From Hellea sp039977295 (GTDB lineage Bacteria; Pseudomonadota; Alphaproteobacteria; Caulobacterales; Maricaulaceae), in assembly GCA_039977295.1 (NCBI GenBank), contig JBDWDN010000011.1, forward strand, positions 391,712 to 455,711: 64,000 bases of DNA. The letters are read 5' to 3'. Below the pieces are notes generated by a model. It had not been told where the DNA came from and did not search any database. It worked only from the letters and a program-made list of their open reading frames with translations. This document shows, one piece after another, positions 51,819-60,177 of this stretch. How positions within the stretch are numbered: the stretch's first letter is position 1; every line of letters starts with the position of its first letter. Position numbers and translations under genes: made by a program.

Positions 51819-52603
51819 TATTTTTTTGGCGCAGGCTGCTTACGCGTGAAGACGAGTTCTACGTCAGAGGACGCCTTTTTATCGAGCTTATATCCGTCCA
51901 AGTTAAAGTCCTTCAGCCCTTCGGCGCGGTCAATGCGGTTTTGCATAATCCAGCGCGCCATGAGACCACGTCCAAATTTGGCGTAATACATCAGCGCGCG
52001 GGCTTGCCCGTCTTTAACGTTGAGGAACTTCGCCGTGATCACGGGATGGGTGATAGTTTTCTTATCAACTGCCTTAAAATATTCGTTAGAGGCCAGATTG
52101 ACGATGGTCTGGTCGTTATGACTTTCCATATCGCCGTTCAGCGTTTCAGCGATTGTAGAGCCCCAAAAATCGTAGAGTGATTTACCGCGTTTCGTGGCGA
52201 GCTTTGTTCCCATCTCAAGGCGGTAAGCTTGCATAGCGTCTAGCGGGCGGAGCACACCGTAAAGACCAGAGAGAATACGTAAGTGATCTTGAGCGTAAGC
52301 AAGGTCTTCATCAGTCATAGATTTGGCTTCGAGGCCCCAATAGACATCGCCGTCAAAAGTGAGGCCCGCAGGCTTGGCACTATTGCTTTGGCCGTCTAGG
52401 TTAAAGGCCTTGAAACGTTCGGCATTTAATTCTGCGAGGTTGTCGCTGATATGCATGAGTTTCTTGAGGTCGGCGGCAGATTGCTTTTTTGCGACCTTGG
52501 CCAGTTCAAGCGTATCAGCAGCCAATAGAGGTGCTGTGGCGTCCAGCTTGGTCGTAACCGGATCAAAGTTTAATTTTTTTGCAGGGGAGAGTAGTGTAAT
52601 CAT
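51818..52603 (-). CDS. yaaA: Peroxide stress protein YaaA
   Basis: 261 residues. MITLLSPAKKLNF is the diagnostic start. LMHISDNLAELNAERFKAFN, YWGLEAKSMTDEDLAYAQDH, LRILSGLYGVLRPLDAMQAY and RLEMGTKL are conserved. YaaA lowers intracellular iron during H2O2 stress and binds DNA in E. coli. It is the first gene of a three-gene minus-strand unit. Confidence 0.96.
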   Translation of the reverse strand: MITLLSPAKKLNFDPVTTKLDATAPLLAADTLELAKVAKKQSAADLKKLMHISDNLAELNAERFKAFNLDGQSNSAKPAGLTFDGDVYWGLEAKSMTDEDLAYAQDHLRILSGLYGVLRPLDAMQAYRLEMGTKLATKRGKSLYDFWGSTIAETLNGDMESHNDQTIVNLASNEYFKAVDKKTITHPVITAKFLNVKDGQARALMYYAKFGRGLMARWIMQNRIDRAEGLKDFNLDGYKLDKKASSDVELVFTRKQPAPKK

Positions 52604-52827
52604 GGGTCTAATCCTTTCCTCATAACATCGAAACGGGGAATCCGTTTCCGTATGCGTGGGTTCACGATATGATTAAGATAGCGCGGAACGTTCGGTTTTC
52701 AAGCCCTCATCTTTAAACGAATATCACAGTTGCGTTAGCGGCTTGTGTGCAGATTACAATACGAAACATGAAGTGAGTTTAATAGGACAGCGCTTTCGCT
52801 AAGATTTGCTGGAATGAGGAAACAGTG

Positions 52828-53502
52828 ATGACAGACTTAACTGGATTTATACCAAGGCAGCGTCCTGGTTTAGGTGTAATTGAGGGCAATTATATCGATT
52901 TAGCTCCGGTGAATTGGAAGGCGCATGGGGCTGACTTAGCAATGCATATTGCAGGTTCTGAAAATGCCGAACTTTGGACATTTGTTCCTCTTGGACCGTT
53001 TGATGATCTCGCAGCCCTACAAGCCGTGATAAGTTATGTAGCGGAGCAATTTGAGTGGGAGACAATGTCCATCATGTCTAAAGCATCAGGCAAGGCACTT
53101 GGTACGGCGAGTTATATGCGCATTCGAGAATTGCACGGGAGCGCCGAAGTGGGTTGCGTCGTTTTTGGGAAGGCTTTGCAAAAAACCCGGGAGGCCACGG
53201 AAGTTATTTATCTAATGGCAAAACATGTGTTCGAGGATTTGGGCTATCGCCGTTTTGAATGGAAGTGTCACAACGGCAATGACGCCTCGAAGCAAGCCGC
53301 CTTGCGGTTTGGGTTCACCTTTGAAGGTGTCTTTCGCAATGACATGGTCATGAAAGGTAAGAACCGAGATACGGCTTGGTTTTCAATGATAGACTCTGAA
53401 TGGCCTGCGATGAAAGCGGGATATGAAGCCTGGTTGGCGCCGGATAATTTTGATGGTGAGGGGCGGCAGTTAAAGTCGCTGAAAGCTTTTATGCTTATCT
53501 GA
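52828..53502 (+). CDS. GNAT family N-acetyltransferase (RimJ/RimL-like)
   Basis: 224 residues from ATG 52828 (GTG 52825 adjacent). APVNWKAHGADLAMHIAGSE, TASYMRIRELHGSAEVGCVV, ATEVIYLMAKHVFEDLGYRR and NGNDASKQAALRFGFTFEGV trace the GNAT acetyl-CoA fold of the RimL/SpeG type. The acceptor is unknown. It stands alone on the + strand next to the trpA-side repeat region. Confidence 0.9.
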   Translation: MTDLTGFIPRQRPGLGVIEGNYIDLAPVNWKAHGADLAMHIAGSENAELWTFVPLGPFDDLAALQAVISYVAEQFEWETMSIMSKASGKALGTASYMRIRELHGSAEVGCVVFGKALQKTREATEVIYLMAKHVFEDLGYRRFEWKCHNGNDASKQAALRFGFTFEGVFRNDMVMKGKNRDTAWFSMIDSEWPAMKAGYEAWLAPDNFDGEGRQLKSLKAFMLI

Positions 53503-53566
53503 GCGCGGTGCTCACAAAGTTCCAAAAGGTAATTGCGCTTTTCCAGGGTGGATACCTAAATCTTGT

Positions 53567-53717
53567 CCCTCTCCTCGAGGGAGAGGGTCCGCGAAGCGGG
53601 GGTGAGGGGCAACGATAAAACAATGCGCGAAGCCCACTTTATCATCGTGGCCCCTCATCCGCCTACCGCGTTTTTTCAAAACGCTCACGGCACCTTCTCC
53701 CTCAGGGAGAAGGAGGG
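53567..53717. repeat. Composite palindromic intergenic repeat (three hairpins)
   Basis: CCCTCTCCTCGAGGGAGAGGG (split stem at about 53566-53587) is followed by GGGGCAACGAT/ATCGTGGCCCC and then CCTTCTCCCTCAGGGAGAAGG (about 53692-53712). An inner GCGTTTTTTCAAAACGC matches a hairpin at about 60134. It fills the space between the GNAT gene and trpA and may terminate both. Confidence 0.7.
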
Positions 53718-54509
53718 TTATGCCCCATGCGTGGCATTCGCCAACGCCTTCACCAGCGCCAATGCCGCGTCCGCTCCATTTTCGTGCAACTCTTTCACAA
53801 TCGCTGACCCGACAACAACGCCGTCGGCATCCCGCGCAACTTCGGCCGCGCGCTCGGGTGTTTTGACGCCAAATCCAACAACCACGGGCAAGCCCGACGC
53901 CTCGCGGACTTTGGCCACTTGTTCTTTCACCGAGGCGGCTTGGGTAAAGGCCGCGCCTGTGATGCCCGTCATGGAGACATAATAAACAAAGCCTTTGGTT
54001 CCCGCCACAACCCGGGGCAGGCGGGCGTCATCTGTGGTCGGTGTGGCAAGGCGAATAAGGGCGAGGTCGTGAACATCAAAGGCCGCGCGTAATTCGCTAT
54101 CTTCTTCGGGCGGTAGGTCGACAATGATCGCGCCGTCTATGCCCGCCGCTTTGGCATTGGCTGCGAAATTCGCATAGCCCATGTGATGCACAGGATTGCA
54201 ATAACCCATAATAATTATGGGCGTCGTATCGTTACCTTTACGAAATTCAGTGGCCATTTCGAGGATAGTTGTCAGCGTCGTGCCAGCGGCCAAGCTGCGA
54301 AGGCCGGCTTCTTCAATGGTCGGACCATCGGCAGCAGGGTCAGTAAAGGGCATGCCTAGTTCGATAATGTCCACACCATTTGCGGGCAGAGCGTTGAGCA
54401 CAGCTTGCGAGGCCGCGCGGTCGGGATCCCCGCCCATAATATAGGCGACAAAGGCAGCTTGGCTCTTGGCTTTGCGATTTGCGAAGGTTTGGTCAATACG
54501 GTGTGTCAT
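53718..54509 (-). CDS. trpA: Tryptophan synthase alpha subunit
   Basis: 263 residues. FVAYIMGGDPDR, LELGMPFTDPAADGPTIEEA (catalytic Glu and Asp) and YYVSMTGITGA are diagnostic. It cleaves indole-3-glycerol phosphate and passes indole to TrpB. The start overlaps trpB by 4 bases (ATGA), so the two subunits are coupled. Confidence 0.97.
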   Translation of the reverse strand: MTHRIDQTFANRKAKSQAAFVAYIMGGDPDRAASQAVLNALPANGVDIIELGMPFTDPAADGPTIEEAGLRSLAAGTTLTTILEMATEFRKGNDTTPIIIMGYCNPVHHMGYANFAANAKAAGIDGAIIVDLPPEEDSELRAAFDVHDLALIRLATPTTDDARLPRVVAGTKGFVYYVSMTGITGAAFTQAASVKEQVAKVREASGLPVVVGFGVKTPERAAEVARDADGVVVGSAIVKELHENGADAALALVKALANATHGA

Positions 54510-55753
54510 TTATAAGCCTTAGTATTTTCCGCGTCCGTTCCCTCGCTAATATGCTCACCAAGCGCATCCGCGATCGTAAACACATCCTTATCGCCGCGGC
54601 CGCACATATTCATGATTATCAATCCGTCTTTGCCAAGCTCTTTGGCAAGATCGACCGTGCGAGGGATAGCGTGGCTAGGCTCAAGGGCGGGAAGGATGCC
54701 TTCTAGTCGCGCGCATTCTTGGAACCAATGCAGGGCTTCATCGTCCGTGGCGCTAACATATTCGGCGCGGCCAATATCATGCAAATGGGCATGCTCTGGG
54801 CCGATGCCAGGATAGTCGAGACCGGCTGAAATAGAGTGCGCGTCTTTGATTTGTCCGTCTTCATCTTGCAGAAGATATGTGCGGTTACCGTGAAGCACGC
54901 CTGGCGATCCCCCCGTCAGGCTTGCTGCATGTAAGCCGCTATCGACTCCGCGGCCTGCGGATTCGACGCCTATGAGGCGCACAGATGTTTCAGGAACGAA
55001 TTCATGGAACAGACCCATGGCGTTTGAGCCGCCGCCAATACAGGCAACAACAGCGTCGGGCAGGCGTCCTTCGCGCTCGAGGATCTGTTGTTTAGCTTCG
55101 CGTCCAATAATAGCTTGAAAGTCGCGGACCATAGCGGGGTAGGGATGCGGGCCTGCGACGGTGCCAATACAGTAAAACGTATCGCCGACATTCGTGACCC
55201 AGTCGCGCAGAGCTTCATTCATGGCGTCTTTCAGTGTAGCGGTGCCGCTGTGAACGGCACGGACTTCGGCGCCTAAAAGGCGCATGCGAAAGACATTAGG
55301 TTTCTGGCGGACAATATCTGTCGCGCCCATATAGACGATACATTTGAGCCCAAAGCGCGCCGCGACTGTTGCGGTCGCAACGCCATGCTGTCCTGCGCCC
55401 GTTTCAGCAATGATACGCGTCTTGCCCATGCGTTTGGCCAGCAGAATTTGGCCCATGCAATTATTGATCTTGTGAGCGCCGGTGTGGTTGAGCTCATCGC
55501 GCTTGAAGTAAATTTTAGCGCCATCTGCGAATTCAGTTAAGCGCTCGGCAAAATAAAGCGGGGAGGGGCGGCCAACATAATGGGCGAAAAAATCATCGAG
55601 CTCCGCCAAAAATTCCGGATCGGCCTTGGCATCTTCATAAGCGGCTTCAAGCTCAAGAATAGGCGGCATCAAAGTCTCGGCGACATAACGCCCGCCAAAA
55701 TCGCCAAAACGCCCATTCTCGTCTGGCGTTGTCATGTTTTCAGGCTTACCCAT
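54506..55753 (-). CDS. trpB: Tryptophan synthase beta subunit
   Basis: 415 residues from ATG 55753. RFGDFGGRYVAETLMP is the N-terminus. KRDELNHTGAHKINN holds the PLP-binding Lys, and GGGSNAMG binds the PLP phosphate. It makes Trp from indole and serine. It normally follows trpF directly in Alphaproteobacteria, but here two opposite-strand genes separate it from trpF by about 1.5 kb. Confidence 0.97.
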   Translation of the reverse strand: MGKPENMTTPDENGRFGDFGGRYVAETLMPPILELEAAYEDAKADPEFLAELDDFFAHYVGRPSPLYFAERLTEFADGAKIYFKRDELNHTGAHKINNCMGQILLAKRMGKTRIIAETGAGQHGVATATVAARFGLKCIVYMGATDIVRQKPNVFRMRLLGAEVRAVHSGTATLKDAMNEALRDWVTNVGDTFYCIGTVAGPHPYPAMVRDFQAIIGREAKQQILEREGRLPDAVVACIGGGSNAMGLFHEFVPETSVRLIGVESAGRGVDSGLHAASLTGGSPGVLHGNRTYLLQDEDGQIKDAHSISAGLDYPGIGPEHAHLHDIGRAEYVSATDDEALHWFQECARLEGILPALEPSHAIPRTVDLAKELGKDGLIIMNMCGRGDKDVFTIADALGEHISEGTDAENTKAYK

Positions 55754-55759
55754 TTGCAC

Positions 55760-56068
55760 TACTCTTTTATCTTGGAAAGTTAGCTTTTAAGGAGTCGCGC
55801 TCTCTATGGCTAGAGATAAGATGCCGCGATTTATGATTTAACGATAGCAAACGTCCCTCGAAATATGGACAAAGACTACAGGAAATCTAGAGGTTCTAGA
55901 CCTAGTTTCCACGCAGGGCTTTGGATATAAAATTAACGGGGCGCGCAACCTCCATTTTTAAGACCTAGAGTTTTCGGCTTGATTAATCTGTCCTTCCGAA
56001 ACCCTGAATGGTCAAGATTGTGGGACTAAGCTGCGCCTGTAACACAAAATTTATGTGGAGATAAAGAT
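55760..56068. other. Gene-free stretch upstream of trpB
   Basis: About 310 bp with no supported CDS or strong hairpin. It must now hold the promoter for trpBA, since the upstream neighbour is on the opposite strand. GTGGAG lies 8-9 nt before the next + strand start at 56069. Confidence 0.4.
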
Positions 56069-56464
56069 ATGACGATTTACAGAAAAATTCTGCCAAACCC
56101 GAATGTTATTGGCCCTGCGACTCTAACCGATATTACGGGTTTAAGCCCCATTACTATTCAGGCCGGCCAACCAGATTATACATTTCAAGCAACGCTCGCG
56201 GTCAGCGGATTGACAATACCGACCTTGTCCAGCGGCTGGGGCGTTGTTTTCAGAATTATGCAGGGCAGCACCATCTTAGGGTCGCACTATATGGGAGAGT
56301 TAAATGGAGGATTTCAGCCCTCTTTTACTATGACGGCTGTCGGGGATGTATGTCCGACAGGCTCGACCGAAGACATCAGTGTGAAATGGCAAGTCTATGG
56401 CGGCATAAAAGCTTACCTGCGAGAACCAGCATCCTTTTCAATTCTCTGGGATAACCGCCCTTAA
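56069..56464 (+). CDS. Hypothetical protein
   Basis: 131 residues, preceded by a GTGGAG ribosome site. It has no signal peptide. The composition is beta-rich with many Thr, Gly and Pro (TLTDITGLSPITIQAGQPDY, SGWGVVFRIMQGSTILGSHY). I recognise no family. It lies between trpB and trpF on the opposite strand, with the next gene 88 bp downstream, so the pair looks inserted into the trp operon. Confidence 0.55.
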   Translation: MTIYRKILPNPNVIGPATLTDITGLSPITIQAGQPDYTFQATLAVSGLTIPTLSSGWGVVFRIMQGSTILGSHYMGELNGGFQPSFTMTAVGDVCPTGSTEDISVKWQVYGGIKAYLREPASFSILWDNRP

Positions 56465-56552
56465 ACTTTAAGCTCTCTGGCAGCTCTAATCGCCGTGAAG
56501 AGCGATTCGGTTAGACTTGTCTTGGAAGGTTTGCTGTGTAATCCCGTCTTTT

Positions 56553-57344
56553 ATGGGATTTTTTAAAACGCGCTTGGTTGATGACGCCGTTGTAGAGTGG
56601 CAACTGGATGAATTTGCATTTCTTATCGATAATCTTAGCAGCGGCCCAGGCCTGCCCGACGGGGAGTTATGGCGGCCAATTTCGGAGCATTTCGGACATC
56701 CAAGCGGAGAGGTTCTGACGGGAAATGACCTTGCCGCCTTTAGCTTTAGCCGCATATTGGATCAATGCCGCGTTCCGCCGGATTTTCCAGTGGAATTGAT
56801 AACGGTGGATACGGCCCCAACCGGTTTTCTAACGGATACCGTTATTCTTGAAAGCGATAAGCGAGCCTGCGGCCTTTACCGCGCCGAACAAGACGGTGAC
56901 GGGAATTGGAAAGAATCCATAAGTGTGGATTTTGAGCTGACAGAAAAACCCACAAACCTCATCGCAACATTGGCCCATGAACTCGCCCATGCCCTGCATA
57001 ACCGCATGCCCCAGCCCTATGAAGGTGAGCCAGAACTTTATGAGCTATTTACGGATTTGACGGCCGTGTATTTTGGCTATGGTTTGTTTTTGTCCAATAG
57101 CCGGTTCGAATTTGCCAGCGACAATATGGGGTGGAGCGCTCAAGGCGCAGGCTACCTTCCTGAAAAGGACCTCGTTTTTGCCACAGCGCTTTTTATGCGG
57201 ATCAAGAATATTGATAAATCAATTGCAGAGACGCATCTCAAGCCGAGATTGGTCGGTATGCTGAAGAAGGCGTTTAAGCAATTAGAGCGTTATGAAGAGG
57301 ATATTGAAGAGCTAAGGCTTAGAGCGCCCGCACATCTCTCATAA
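56553..57344 (+). CDS. Putative zinc metallopeptidase (HELAH)
   Basis: 263 residues from ATG 56553; TTG 56517 is an upstream alternative. NLIATLAHELAHALHNRMPQ has HExxH within a hydrophobic helix, and ELYELFTDLTAVYFGYGLFL gives an acidic E/D pair about 25 residues on, as in gluzincin-like or DUF-type peptidases. No signal peptide is seen. The 3' end overlaps the trpF stop by 26 bases in convergent orientation, a sign of tight insertion. Confidence 0.65.
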   Translation: MGFFKTRLVDDAVVEWQLDEFAFLIDNLSSGPGLPDGELWRPISEHFGHPSGEVLTGNDLAAFSFSRILDQCRVPPDFPVELITVDTAPTGFLTDTVILESDKRACGLYRAEQDGDGNWKESISVDFELTEKPTNLIATLAHELAHALHNRMPQPYEGEPELYELFTDLTAVYFGYGLFLSNSRFEFASDNMGWSAQGAGYLPEKDLVFATALFMRIKNIDKSIAETHLKPRLVGMLKKAFKQLERYEEDIEELRLRAPAHLS

Positions 57345-58344
57345 ACGCTTCAATCTTAAGCGCGTCTTTAATGCCGGGTGAGTTTTCAACCCCAGAACTA
57401 ACATCCAGAATAGGCGCATGTGTTTTGGCGATGGCCTCAGTAACGTTGTCAGGGGTAAGACCCCCTGCAAGCGCCCAGGTTTTTGGGAGCGGCGATTGGG
57501 TCAGAATATTCCAATCAAATGACAAACCATGTCCGCCGCGAACCGTTTCGCCTTTGGGCGGTTTAGCATCATAAAGAATAAAATCTGCCACCCCCGCATA
57601 TTGCTCTGCGGTTATCATGTCTGTATGGGTCGAAACGGCGACGGCTTTAATGGTTTTAATTTTAAAACGCCGCGCAATTTCTGCCAAACGATCAACGCTC
57701 TCATCACCATGAAACTGGATATAGTCAGGCTGCATCTGCGTCGCGATAGCTTCGATTACGGCGTCATCGGCATTGACGGTCACGGCGACCGTTTTGGCGC
57801 TGGCTTTAGCGGGCAGGGAAAGCTTCGCTGCCTCTAAGACTGAAATCCGCCGCGCTGATTTTGCTTCGACGATAAAGCCTAGAAAGTCGGCGCCATAAAG
57901 AATGGCGGATTCCACGTCTTCAGGGCGGGTTAGGCCGCATATTTTAACTTTTCTATTCACAGAGGTTCTCATTATTCGCGTAGATTTTGTTTCAAGTGAA
58001 TGAACAGCATTATCAAGTAACGAAAATGCCATTTTTTGGGCTTCAACAGAATTCTTCCAGATCGAGTGATGGGGTTCTGAATCTTCAAAGTCTTTTATCT
58101 TTTTAATAAGAGACGGCTTATAAACTAACTTCACTCGCCAGTTCTCGATCCGTTTCGACGGCATAATTAAATTTATGACTTTTTTAGATTCCCTATGAAG
58201 CCCAAACACGACAATGTTTTCGTAACCATCTCCCCATTGTGGTGGAAGGCAGTAAACCTTTGTGCCCGTTGAAAAATGCTTTGTACCGGGAGCTTTAACA
58301 TTACCAATTAAGCACCAGATAGCGTTGGATTGTTCTCTAGACAT
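57319..58344 (-). CDS. trpF: Phosphoribosylanthranilate isomerase TrpF with an unusual fused N-terminal domain
   Basis: 341 residues as one frame. Residues from about 132 onward are TrpF: RKVKICGLTRPEDVESAILY (catalytic Cys), FLGFIVEAKSARR, YIQFHGDES, LYDAKPPKGETVRGGHGLSF (catalytic Asp), LAGGLTPDNV. Residues 1-124 are a foreign domain (GTKVYCLPPQWGDGYENIVV, WRVKLVYKPSLIKK), more AT-rich, of a hypothetical family. An internal ATG at 57972 (MRTSVNRKVKICGL) could start TrpF alone. A second copy of the trpF 5' end lies just upstream at 58388-58419, so a small gene has been inserted between two copies of the trpF start. Confidence 0.85.
   Translation of the reverse strand: MSREQSNAIWCLIGNVKAPGTKHFSTGTKVYCLPPQWGDGYENIVVFGLHRESKKVINLIMPSKRIENWRVKLVYKPSLIKKIKDFEDSEPHHSIWKNSVEAQKMAFSLLDNAVHSLETKSTRIMRTSVNRKVKICGLTRPEDVESAILYGADFLGFIVEAKSARRISVLEAAKLSLPAKASAKTVAVTVNADDAVIEAIATQMQPDYIQFHGDESVDRLAEIARRFKIKTIKAVAVSTHTDMITAEQYAGVADFILYDAKPPKGETVRGGHGLSFDWNILTQSPLPKTWALAGGLTPDNVTEAIAKTHAPILDVSSGVENSPGIKDALKIEAFMRDVRAL
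57919..57950 (-). repeat. trpF 5'-end direct repeat, functional copy
   Basis: Codes VKICGLTRPE of the complete TrpF. It matches 58388-58419 at about 28 of 32 positions. Insert plus one repeat is 469 bp. Confidence 0.85.
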
Positions 58345-58429
58345 GAGAAATTTTGGCTAAGAGTTCATTAGCCAAAAAACCTAAACTTTCAGGACGCGTC
58401 AGGCCGAATATTTTAACTTGGGGTGTCAT
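58337..58429 (-). pseudogene. trpF: Remnant of the original trpF start (30-codon ORF)
   Basis: ATG 58429 codes MTPQVKIFGLTRPESLGFLA and stops at TAG 58337 after 30 residues. KIFGLTRPE matches KICGLTRPE of TrpF, with the catalytic Cys changed to Phe. The ATG of the fused gene (58344) lies inside its last codons (CATGTCTAG), so the remnant would deliver ribosomes to the inserted gene as a leader peptide. Confidence 0.75.
58388..58419 (-). repeat. trpF 5'-end direct repeat, remnant copy
   Basis: Aligns with 57919-57950 with about 4 mismatches over 32 bp. It includes the start codon region of the remnant ORF 58337-58429. Confidence 0.85.
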
Positions 58430-58553
58430 GAAAGCTGAGACTTATAGCAAAATTTACGCCAACAACACCTTTCTTTAAAACTTTTAGTCTAAACCCCTCC
58501 GTAATGAGCCGAAAAATCGGCCTTAATGGTGTGCCGCATAGCGGTGTGAGTGA

Positions 58554-60062
58554 ATGGTGAAATATATGGCTTTAGCGCCTAAAATGCAGATGAAGCAGGG
58601 CCAGTCCCTTGTTATGACGCCGCAATTGCAGCAGGCGATCAAATTATTGCAGCTTACAAATATTGAGCTTTCGGCCTTTGTCGAAGAGCAGCTTGAGAGC
58701 AATCCGCTTTTGGAGCGCGGAACGGGGGATGAAAACCGTCGCGGTGAGGATGTTGTTGCGGGAGAAGCGATTACGAGCGAGAGCGTGACTGTGAGTGTGG
58801 AGGCGCCGGCTGCGCTGGCCTCTGATATGGATATGCCCGCTCATGCCGTCGATAGTGAAGCAACCGCGTCGGATGTGGCGGCGGATGTTGGCGGGTCTGT
58901 GGATTGGTCAAAGGCAGGGTCTGGGGGGACATTTAACGGAAGCGGGGATTATGACGCGGCGGCGAATACGGCGGCGGAGAAGAGCCTATCCGAGCATTTG
59001 CATGAGCAGTTAACATTATTGAGCTTGGGCGATACGGACCGCCTTATAGCGCATCACCTTATCGATCATGTCGATGAAAATGGCTATTTGCGGGCGGATC
59101 TGACGGATATTGCGGAAAATCTCGGCGTGTCCGAAAACCGTGTATTATCACTTGTCACGCAGCTTCAAACCTTTGAGCCGACGGGCGTATTTGCGCGCAG
59201 CTTATCTGAATGTTTGGCCTTGCAGCTTCGCGATGCCGACGCGCTCGATACAGCGATGCAGGCGCTGCTCGATAATTTAGAGCTCCTTGCTAAGCATGAT
59301 TTGACCAAGCTGATGAGCCTTTGTGATGTCGATAAAGAAACTTTGATGGAACGTGTGAAGCGCCTTAAATCGCTCGCGCCAAAACCAGGCTTGGCTTATG
59401 GCGGCGAAATGGCTGCGGCTGTCGAGCCTGACGTCTTTATCCGCGAGACACCGCAGGGCGGTTGGGCCGTTGAGCTCAACTCTGATACATTGCCGCGCGT
59501 GCTAGTGGATAATCGTTATTACAATGAAATTGCGGCGCTGGGCGGTGATGAAGAAACGAAAAGCTTTATGTCCGAATGTCATGCCAATGCAAATTGGCTG
59601 GTGAAGTCACTCGACCAACGCGCCCGGACGATATTGAAAGTTGCGAGCGAGATCGTGAAACAGCAAGACGGCTTTTTTGCTTACGGTATTGACCATATGC
59701 GTCCGCTGAATTTGAAGACTGTGGCCGACGCGATTGAAATGCACGAATCTACTGTATCGCGCGTGACGTCCAATAAATTCATGTCCACGCCGCGCGGTAT
59801 GTTTGAGCTGAAATATTTTTTCGGCGCGTCCATTCCGTCAATAGGCGGCGGCGAAGCGCATAGCGCCGAAGCTGTTAGGCATAAGATTAAAATCCTGATT
59901 GATGAGGAAACCGAAGGAAACGTCAAATCAGATGATAAGCTGGTCAAGCTATTGCGCGATCAAGGCATTGATATCGCGCGGCGCACAGTGGCGAAGTATC
60001 GTGAGGCGTTAGGGATACCAAGCAGTGTTGAGCGTCGGCGTGTGTTTAAGCATTCTGCTTAG
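58554..60062 (+). CDS. rpoN: RNA polymerase sigma-54 factor
   Basis: 502 residues. Region I is MALAPKMQMKQGQSLVMTPQ and LQQAIKLLQLTNIEL, with the glutamine-rich activator-contact segment. An acidic variable region II follows (residues 60-140), then the core-binding domain. The HTH and RpoN box ARRTVAKYREALGIPSS near the C-terminus recognise the -24 element. It needs enhancer-binding ATPases and drives nitrogen and other regulons. ATG 58554 or ATG 58566 (MALAPK) may be the start. Confidence 0.97.
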   Translation: MVKYMALAPKMQMKQGQSLVMTPQLQQAIKLLQLTNIELSAFVEEQLESNPLLERGTGDENRRGEDVVAGEAITSESVTVSVEAPAALASDMDMPAHAVDSEATASDVAADVGGSVDWSKAGSGGTFNGSGDYDAAANTAAEKSLSEHLHEQLTLLSLGDTDRLIAHHLIDHVDENGYLRADLTDIAENLGVSENRVLSLVTQLQTFEPTGVFARSLSECLALQLRDADALDTAMQALLDNLELLAKHDLTKLMSLCDVDKETLMERVKRLKSLAPKPGLAYGGEMAAAVEPDVFIRETPQGGWAVELNSDTLPRVLVDNRYYNEIAALGGDEETKSFMSECHANANWLVKSLDQRARTILKVASEIVKQQDGFFAYGIDHMRPLNLKTVADAIEMHESTVSRVTSNKFMSTPRGMFELKYFFGASIPSIGGGEAHSAEAVRHKIKILIDEETEGNVKSDDKLVKLLRDQGIDIARRTVAKYREALGIPSSVERRRVFKHSA

Positions 60063-60066
60063 AAAC

Positions 60067-60170
60067 TTTGTCATTCCCGCAAAAGCGGGAATCTAACCGC
60101 AAAGACTGAACTAGATTGTTAGATCCCCGTTCTTGCGTTTTTTCTCAAAACGCTGGACGGGGATGACAAA
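60067..60170. repeat. Composite inverted repeat between rpoN and DUF1295
   Basis: Outer arms TTTGTCAT (60067-60074) and ATGACAAA (60163-60170) enclose ATTCCCGC-AAAA-GCGGGAAT (60073-60092) and CCCCGT...ACGGGG with an inner GCGTTTT/AAAACGC stem. It sits between convergent stops and resembles the pieces at 3405 and 53665, so it is a dispersed palindromic repeat family that may end both transcripts. Confidence 0.7.
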
Positions 60171-60177
60171 AGTAAAT

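Noticed and set aside
58430..58553. Trp attenuator leader upstream of trpF
   Set aside because: The 30-codon ORF has no tryptophan codons and no terminator/antiterminator pair; it is a trpF remnant, not an attenuation peptide.
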